A DNA stretch of 64,000 nucleotides. It comes from Roridomyces roridus. Its lineage: Eukaryota > Basidiomycota > Agaricomycetes > Agaricales > Mycenaceae. The DNA is taken from NCBI GenBank assembly GCA_029378245.1, contig JARKIF010000125.1, positions 1 through 64,000 of the forward strand. Reading direction: 5' to 3'. Every line of letters begins with the position of its first letter. Position 1 is the stretch's first letter. The notes beneath the pieces are model-generated. The model saw nothing but the letters and a program-made list of their open reading frames with translations, was not told the DNA's origin and made no database searches. Both the position numbers and the translations under genes were made by a program. This document shows positions 57,601 through 64,000 of this stretch, in pieces.

Positions 57601-59736
57601 ACGTCCTCGCTCCCGCTGGGTTTTGCCTAGCGGCCCATTTTCGCTAGCGCGGCAGCTTCCCCGGGCGGCCAGTGCACTACATAGTTTCCTTGCATCTGTA
57701 CTAGTCCATGGTTTTCTGGCATCTGGAACCTGTGAAATGATTATTCCTCATTTAAATGCTCGTGGTGCTGCCCGGTTTCTCGCTGGCAACTTTGTTGCAC
57801 AGCGGAACCTTTTGAACCTCCCCGAAAGATCGATGAGAGTGGAACACTCATTGCGGCGCCGGCCGCGACGGCCAGGGTTCCACCCTGGACCCGCCGGGGC
57901 TTTGCCCCCGGACCCCATCGCTGCGCGAAGCTTGCCGCTCGCCGCGGAGGCCCACTGCGTGGTGCTTTTGCGCTGCCGCGCGGGCAATCCTTTCAAGTTA
58001 TCAGCTCATCGTTTTTTATGCCAATCTTGGAACGGTGATTCCATTCAGAATGAAAACTACATAAATACATGAGCCGAATCACACGAAGTCTACCATAATC
58101 TTAACGCATCCGGAGCACGGTAGCGAAGGGTGCCTTGGTGGTATTGAGGAGCGGAGGATGTAGGCTAGGCAACCACATGCGGCCAAGATGGAACGTGCCA
58201 CGACAACGGTCGGCGGAAAGGGTGGGGTGCAGGCATGCCGAGGAGAGGGAGCGAGGAAAGGGAGTGTATGTGGTGTGTATAGTGACCAGGTGCATCGAGA
58301 AGAGGGATCGGGGAGGGTGGCAAATCGAGCTGGCATATTGGGACGACGGTGACGACGGTGACATGCACGGTGACGGCGATGGCAGGATCGGTAACGTTGG
58401 GAGTATGTTACTGCGAACGGGTGGGTGAGTGGGTGATGATGAGCTGGCAGGTTTACGCACCATGCGAGTCGCGACTGTAGTTGGTGCTGCAGCAGTGGGT
58501 AGTTGGCGAGCTGTTGGACGTCGGTGGGTGCATGCAGTCGGGTTCGACGCTAGCCATGGACCCTGGACGACATTTGCTGCGGCCGAGCACAGACGAACGG
58601 TATCTGTGATAGTGGCGGGCGCTTGAGTAGCTCGGGAGTCGGGGCAGCGGTGATAGCGGCAAGGGCGGTAGGGTGAAAGGCAGCAGAGAGTAGCAAAGGC
58701 AGGAGCGAAGGAGCGAGGGTGGGCGGGGGAGGCAGAGGAGTGTGGGCGACGTCGATTCTGAGTCGGGTTGGTGAGCTGGCAAGAGAGTGACACGTCACAA
58801 CGTGACGTGATCCTGTGGTGGGTTCAAATTCCGGAAGTAGAAGCTGGGAAGCGTGAAGGGTCCGTAGTCACTGTGCAAGAAGATGACTGGACGGTTGACT
58901 CGGTCAATGTGTGGGATCAGGTCCGCCGCGAGTTGGAGGATGTGGGAATTTCGCCCGAGGTCGTGGAGGAGCGACACGAGTTCATCTTGAGCTGGGTAAA
59001 GCAGGCGATGACGGAGGGCATGATTCCGGATGTGGGCAGCACTGACAGTCTACTCGCACCCATCGGCGATGTCGATGAAGATCAAGGGCCACTGGAGCGC
59101 CCGCCGACCCCGATCCCGACAGACGCCGCAAACGAGGAAGAATTCATTTCTACCGCTGCGCGGCTCTTTGGTGTTGATAAAGGGTCCACTGCTGGGCCAA
59201 GTACGATTGGAGAGCAGAACGCGCCGATTGTAGACCTCCCCGGTCCCTCAACGGAAGCATCCTCCGTCTACTCATTCTCCACTTCTTCCTCCAAGACCCT
59301 CCGCAGCTCGTCCTCCCGATCATCCATCTTCTCCATCTCCACTTTCACTTCGTCCAAGAAGGACAGGAAACCGCGGAAACGCATCCTGGGCCTGATCAGC
59401 AAACTCTTCCAGAAGCAGACAGCCATCGTGAAAGCTGCGTCTGAAGGGGACATTGAGCGCGTCGAGCGGCTCATCAAGATGGGCATGAACGTCAACGCCG
59501 TTGACCGGTGGGGCTGGAGCGCGTTGTCCATGTGCGCCTATGGAGGGCATGCAGCCATTACACGTCTCTTACTGGAGAATGGGGCTGACATTGACAATAT
59601 TGATGTCGATGGTGATACACCGTTGTTGCTGGCTACGCAGCGGGGACATAATGAGGTGGTGGCTTTGCTCGAGGAGGCGTCCACCGAGAAGGTCAGGATG
59701 AGGGCTAGTGATTCGAGTAATCCGGTCAAATACTGA
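54649..59736 (+). pseudogene. SN5: shared-N-terminus family gene with ankyrin repeats, split by a MULE-like element
   Basis: Left part: exons 54649-54736, 54782-55208, 55262-55949, 56003-56047, 56100-56162, 56211-56836, 56890-56970, 57022-57348, 57396-57449. Family order: MFTEASGLDLTGSHFTNVSG, GRGFPLYLPGPGGNLPQEYQ, CCGPQGAVLTIPLGS, NGSLYLVTGWEKALVWGRAS, VVMTHDDDWRDIL, IELLYRACEALTLVEEDG. Then an acidic linker and a helical region (QDFERLANELGALHVALTET, LETCQTALDELDTLHSQYQN, ARIEKKLQKFLQEVE) like those next to NACHT or ankyrin parts in Agaricomycete proteins. A 1383-bp element interrupts the codon after QEV and the frame stops at 57489 (812 aa). The right part resumes at 58842 in the matching phase (GKREGSVVTVQ, DVWDQ-type helix, Ser-rich stretch) and ends with about three ankyrin repeats (residues GDIERVERLIKMGMNVNAVD, GHAAITRLLLENGADIDNID). 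Both halves are undamaged, so the insertion is young. Confidence 0.85.
57450..58832. mobile_element. MULE-like non-autonomous element, 1383 bp, with 9-bp target duplication
   Basis: GGAAGTAGA is present at 57441-57449 and 58833-58841, a perfect 9-bp target duplication. The left end starts GGACACTGCACTCACCACAG; the reverse complement of the right end starts GGAATTTGAACCCACCACAG. The match continues through GGATCrCGTCAC and TGTGACrTGT, an imperfect inverted repeat of about 40 bp. A 9-bp duplication with long terminal inverted repeats is typical of Mutator-like elements. The interior is GC-rich (TCGCTAGCGC repeats near 57520-57640) followed by low-complexity sequence; the antisense frame at 58101-58793 has no transposase features. 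Confidence 0.85.
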
Positions 59737-59779
59737 GGAGGTTCTGATGTATCTTATTTGGTCTACTTGTGTACAATGT

Positions 59780-61597
59780 CTATCCCCGCCATGCCGCTCG
59801 CTCGAGGTCACCGTACCCAAAACGCTCGACGAGGTTCTGCACCTCGTTCGCACGAAACCGCGCTCGCCGCTCACTCACGATTTGTCTCGTAAAAGAACTG
59901 GTGAAAGCACATCAGACCTTAGCAATTGACAAGAACGGTAAACGTCCTTACCTGGACCGGGCACACCCCTCTCCGCCACTCACAAACAACGCCGCCTTCA
60001 TCCCAATGATCTTATCCAATATCCCACGGACTCCAGAATCCTCCAACTCCTCCACCGGCCACCGCCCCTGCCCAACAACCGTATAATCAATCGCAGCCAG
60101 CCTCGCCTCCGTCAGCTCTGCGACTTCCCAACTTTCGAGCTCCCCACCTTCAGCCAACGCGTCCCCAAGAATACCCACAGCCTCCGCATGCAAGGGTCCC
60201 AAATCGCGGAAAGTGCCCGATTTGGCTTTCACGTCTTCGGATTGAGAGGTAGAGCTGTAATCGACACCGGGAAGGGCGCGGCGGTGCACAGCATATGGGT
60301 AGTCGCTGGCGAACCATAACCTGCGAATGGACTCGTCGCTGCTGCTGCCGAGTCGGGAGAGCGTATCGACGAGGGCGTGCGCGCAATCTGGGAGGGCAGC
60401 TGGAGAGACGGTTTCCATGCGCCAGTGGACCATCGCGTAAGGTGCTGGCGGGGCGAAAAACGCTGCTAGGTCGTGCAGACGGGGAGAATAGTGAAGCCGC
60501 GGTAAGGCGGGGTTTGGGGGGAAGATTCTGGAGCGTAGGTCCCAAGTCACGACGAGGACGGTGGGATCAGAGGGGGTCTCTGACTCTGTGGACCTGATGA
60601 AGGCGGCGGCTTGGAGTTCGGGTCGGGTGAGGGCGGTGAGAATGGATTCGTGAATAGGGAAGGTCTGGAGAGCCTCCTTGGTGTCAATGTGCAGCGGTGC
60701 GTGTCTGTCCAGACGCAGCGCCTGGAATTTGGCGTAACAGGCTGGAAGGAGATCGAGTTGGTTGTCTGGTGCACCGACGCGGGCGGTCAGGTCGTCGTTT
60801 TGGAATAGCGGTGGGTCCTTGTTTGGAGGGGAATCGGCGGAAACAAAGACAAGCTGAGCAGAGGGCTTCGCTGCGTTGGCCCAGCGTCGGAAGACGTGCT
60901 GCTTGACGAATGTGTGCGGCACGTCGAGTCCAGCAGTCAACCTCTCCAAATCATAGTACATCTCGAAATCCGACTTGTAGCAGGCGCCCATACGGCTCTT
61001 GCCAACGTTGGGCAAAACGAGGATGCGGTCTAGCTTCTGGGCGATCTGGAGGAGATCCATAAAGTGAATACGCGCCTTGGACTCCTGTTCAAAGACCCGC
61101 AGGGGCAACAGGAAGCGACAGTGCTTGGCATTGCCACCGCATGCATCGAGATTGACCACCGATTTCTTGGGTTCCGGGATACGCGTGACGATGGGCGGCC
61201 GGTTGAGGCTCTTGGCCGAGTAGGGGCGCTCGTCGGGGTCGGGCGAAATCTCCAATTTAGCGAGTTTTTGGAGGACCGAACGGTCGACGGTCGGGTTCTT
61301 GCTGGGAGGATCCGGGCGAGGTGAAATGCTGTCGATCTTCCGTGGAAGAGGCTTCGGAGGTGGGACGAGGACCTGGGAAGGTGCCTCGGGAGAGCTTTTG
61401 TAGTAAAAGAGGGTAGCAGCGAGGAAGAGTATGAGCGTGAAAAGCAAAAGCAATTTGCAAATGCCACGCCGTCGTATGTAGTGGGTTTGGGGAGCTGGCG
61501 GGTTTGTGGTTTGCGTGAATTTCGCTTCCTTGGGCAGATTTCCAAAGCTTGTGGACCTTGAGCGCAGTAGCTGTGGATTCGGAGTCGAGGTGGACAT
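59780..61597 (-). CDS. Type II membrane protein, glycosyltransferase-like (O-fucosyltransferase-like fold suspected)
   Basis: Predicted product 587 aa from two exons (61597-59952, 59897-59780). A cytosolic N-terminus of about 45 residues ending in YIRRRG precedes one membrane span (about residues 47-66, KLLLLFTLILFLAATLFYY), then a Pro-rich stem and a lumenal domain. This topology fits Golgi glycosyltransferases. The domain has LLPLRVFEQESKARIHFMDL, RILVLPNVGKSRMGACYKSD, FEMYYDLE, PYAMVHWRMETVSP, and at the end ALFVSGGEGCARS and SFTRQIVSERRA. The last block resembles the C-terminal SxFSxxI motif of O-fucosyltransferase-type enzymes. I do not know the acceptor or sugar. The longer ORF from 61759 overlaps the divergent gene, so the ATG at 61597 was chosen. 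The intron restores the SSSFTRQ block. Confidence 0.7.
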
Positions 61598-61658
61598 GGT
61601 GGCACCAATTAAGGAAATGGTTCGGATCATCCGGCCCGATCGGATCTTCCTCACAGCC
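61598..61658. promoter_or_regulatory. 61-bp divergent promoter region
   Basis: Only 61 bp separate the start codons of the glycosyltransferase-like gene (minus) and the Zn2Cys6 regulator (plus). No TATA box is visible; each transcript start probably lies within this spacer or in the other gene. Confidence 0.45.
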
Positions 61659-64000
61659 ATGTCGGCCAATGCCACGAAGGTGAAGCGGCGACGAGCATGC
61701 GATATGTGCAGACAGAGACGCCGTACGTGCTGCCGTCTACCGCTCAACTCATAATTCACTCTGTGGCAGGACGTTGTACGAAATTCTCCATTTGGCAGAT
61801 TTATTTCCTGAAATTTCTAGGCGATGGCGGGGAGCCTTGCGGACACTGCGTGGATCATGAATTCAAGTGCTCCTACGCAAATTCCGTACAGGAATTCCTC
61901 CCTTCAGATCCTCAAATTGAAGCTCTCAAGTCACGTATAGACTTGACCGAACGGCTCCTCCACACTACTCGTCAAACTACGGGGCCATTCCTGTATCTCC
62001 AGGCCATGCGGACCATAGTCGAACCATTCATTCCTCATCCAGAAGACCGCGTCAATATCGACGATTTTGCCGACAGTTTCCGCTCGCTATCTCTTGAAGC
62101 ACCAGCTGGCTTTCAGGGCAAGTCAAGCACAGCGATGCTAACCAAGACAGCGGTTGCAGAAAGAGCCAAGGGACACGGATTCACTAGGTCTCGTTCTCCC
62201 ACTCCGTCGACCCCTGAAGGCTGGTCTCTCCAATCTGTCGGTGATTCCTTGCGTTGTGATGGCCTAAAACTAATCTTGGCAGCTTAAAACCCACCGCAGT
62301 TACCAATTCCCCGAGGAAACTCTCATTAATTCCCTCGTGTCTCTGTATTTCTTGCATCTCGACCCTATTTTGCCACTCCTCGAGCGCTCCCTCTTCGAAG
62401 AGGGTATCAACCGGCGGCTCCACGAGCATAAATCGGACTTTGGTTCCACTCTGCTACTTGTTTGCGCTCTGGGTTCGCTGTACTCGACAGAACCCGACCG
62501 CACACAAATGGCATGGGATTTTTTCAACCGGGTTGAGCTCTGTGGTCACTCTCTACGTCAACAACCAACGCTTTACGATCTGCAATCATACTGTGTGCGT
62601 GCCTGCTTTTTTTTCCACGTTGCAAAATTGACAATAGCTTAGCTCGCTGCACAATTCCTGCATTGCACCGCCAATATTCGCAGTTGCTGGATTATTGTTG
62701 GTTTTGGTATCGGCCTAGCCCAAGATATCGGTGCGCATAGGCGCAAGCCGACAGAGCCAATGATAACTGTAGAGGAGGAGATGGAGAAACGCGCCCTTTG
62801 GTGAGCTCTTTGAATTTATTCGTATCAGATAGCTAATCAAACAGGATCTTACTCTTCTTTGATGCGCAACTCAGCGGCTCGCTGGGGAGGCCCACTCTTC
62901 TTAACCCTGTCGATTAGGTTCAGTTTTCTCATCTACTTCTTTTTCGTTCATCCTCGGACTAGGATTCACATAACACTCCCGTCCGAATTTCATCCAGGAA
63001 GACAGACCTCGCCAAACTTGTCCTTCTTCATTTGTTATCTCAATCTGTACCGGCTCGAGAACTTTGTCCTGAGACTACTGGTGCGATCGTCCTTTTCTAC
63101 ACCTATCCCACTCTTATTATTATTATTATTATTATTCAGAACACGAATTTTGATCTCCCCATCAAAGGAATGATCCTCCCACACACTGTGAGGCAACTAG
63201 ACGCAATGCTCGAGCAATGGTACAAAGCCATTCCGAAAAACCGTGCGTCTTTAAATTCTAGCAAGGTGTTCGTGATCTCAAGTCGTCGCAGTCGCATGGG
63301 ACCCTAACCAACCACACGCATTGTCGTTCGACCAGTCCGCGACGCTGCATTGCTTGTATTATTACACGCTAACGCTCCTCCATCGGCCCTCGGCGTCGAT
63401 ATCATCCATGCGGCCTCGAGTGAGTTCGCTGTATCTCAGCCAGGATTTAACTAACACATTTTGAAAGCCACTTCCATCGAATCCAATATGCAGAGCCGCA
63501 GCCCGGAAATGTATACACGTAGCGCAAGTCCATCAATCCCGCAGACCAAATAATCCGCTTTTATTCAATCAGGTAGGCTGGATGTTCTTTGCTTGAGATA
63601 CTGTGGATTGAAGGGGTGTAGAATCAGCTATTCGACGCAGCCATGCTGTTGATTCTCGACATGTGGAGCAACGATGAGAAGGGGGATGGGGAAGAAGATG
63701 ATATTGCATACGTGCGCACGGCGATTGAGGTGTTGAAGGCTCAGCAGGAGCGGTGGCCAGCTCCTTCTTACTATACGTGCGTTTACTCCCTGGGATTCTT
63801 TCTGTCGGCTGATGTGGTTATCTCAGTCAGGTTCTCGAACGCCTGCTATCGTTGGACGACCGGACTCCTTCAAGTTCTCGTTCACGTTCAACGCCGGCCT
63901 CACCGCCTCAATTTGAGGACGAGGACACGGGAAATATGAGTCTATTCCCACCGGTCCTCGTAGGCGACGAGGAGATCAGGATTCAGAATGCAAGGCGTTG
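61659..64000 (+). CDS. Zn2Cys6 fungal transcription factor (Fungal_trans domain), 3'-incomplete
   Basis: First exons: 61659-61734, 61821-62236, 62283-62594, 62643-62800, then further exons with less certain borders to the window edge. The zinc cluster spans the first intron: ACDMCRQRRRTC, DGGEPCGHC, EFKCSY, a CX2CX6CX7CX2CX6C pattern. A linker follows, then the middle homology (Fungal_trans) region: LVSLYFLHLDPILPLLERSL, LLLVCALGSLYS, IGLAQDIGAHRRK, LLFFDAQLSGSLGRP, WDPNQPHALSFDQSA, YYYTLTLLHRPS, PICRAAARKC and LFDAAMLLILDMW. Such proteins bind CGG-type sites as dimers and often control metabolic genes. The target is unknown; the divergent glycosyltransferase-like neighbour may share control. 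The coding sequence is still open at 64000. Frame continuity around 62900-62960 was not fully resolved and could hide an extra intron. Confidence 0.82.
63114..63136. repeat. (TTA)n microsatellite in a regulator intron
   Basis: Seven to eight TTA units directly before an acceptor-like TTCAG, inside an intron of the Zn2Cys6 gene. Likely length-variable. Confidence 0.7.

Noticed and set aside
58101..58793. 230-codon minus-strand frame inside the MULE-like element
   Set aside because: Low-complexity Ser/Pro/Thr translation, no DDE or zinc-finger motifs of a Mutator transposase.
58815..58835. GGTTCAAATTCC resembling a tRNA B box
   Set aside because: It is the inverted-repeat end of the MULE-like element; no A box or cloverleaf can be built.
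1..64000. CRISPR arrays, bacterial operons, rRNA genes
   Set aside because: No spaced direct repeats of CRISPR type, intron-rich genes throughout, and no rRNA-like sequence seen. tRNA genes were looked for only by eye, so a missed one is possible.

Overview
The window is nuclear DNA of a filamentous fungus, most likely a mushroom-forming basidiomycete (Agaricomycetes). Genes are dense and carry many GT-AG introns of about 40-60 nt. The protein families also fit: a Cys-rich ART/PARP-like protein, F-box/LRR-like proteins, a secreted S28 peptidase, a Zn2Cys6 regulator, and a large family of proteins sharing an N-terminal half. All exon structures below were built by reading splice sites and frames by eye; for each full gene model whose bounds are given, the coding length is divisible by three.

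Left part (1-18 kb), mostly single-copy genes. A cassette on + holds an ADP-ribosyltransferase-fold protein with a Cys-rich N-terminus (1441-2624), a NADAR-domain protein (3146-4080) and a stand-alone Cys-rich protein (4519-5533). Next come a proline racemase family gene on - (5590-6907) with a decayed partial copy beside its promoter, a C2H2 protein on - (7252-8238), and an F-box gene split by a 594-bp hAT-like MITE (8776-10685). Then COQ4 (12493-13469), a small acidic protein on - (15644-16226), and the mitochondrial phosphatidylglycerophosphate synthase PGS1 (16666-18365).

Right part (19.9-59.7 kb), a mosaic of segmental duplications. Five members of one gene family (called SN1-SN5 here) share an N-terminal half but end in different modules: a short tail (SN1, - strand), C2H2 fingers (SN2, SN4), thirteen 42-residue TPRs (SN3), and a helical region plus ankyrin repeats (SN5). 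They alternate with ribosomal protein uL4 (one intact gene, one broken copy), F-box genes (two intact, one fragment) and six same-orientation copies of a roughly 1-1.5 kb repeat that carries a minus-strand TATA promoter and conserved splice sites but no conserved reading frame. Three further transposon insertions are resolved to the base: a CACTA/CMC-like element with a hAT-like MITE nested in it, both inside an SN4 intron, and a MULE-like element with a 9-bp target duplication that cuts SN5 in two. A secreted S28 serine peptidase lies at 48494-50595.

Right edge: a type II membrane, glycosyltransferase-like protein on - (59780-61597) and a divergently transcribed Zn2Cys6 regulator on + (61659 to the window end, incomplete), only 61 bp apart.

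Biologically the window joins housekeeping functions (ubiquinone synthesis, cardiolipin precursor synthesis, translation) with two accessory themes: a possible ADP-ribosylation writer/eraser pair, and a fast-evolving, domain-shuffled receptor-like family being remodelled by duplication and transposons.
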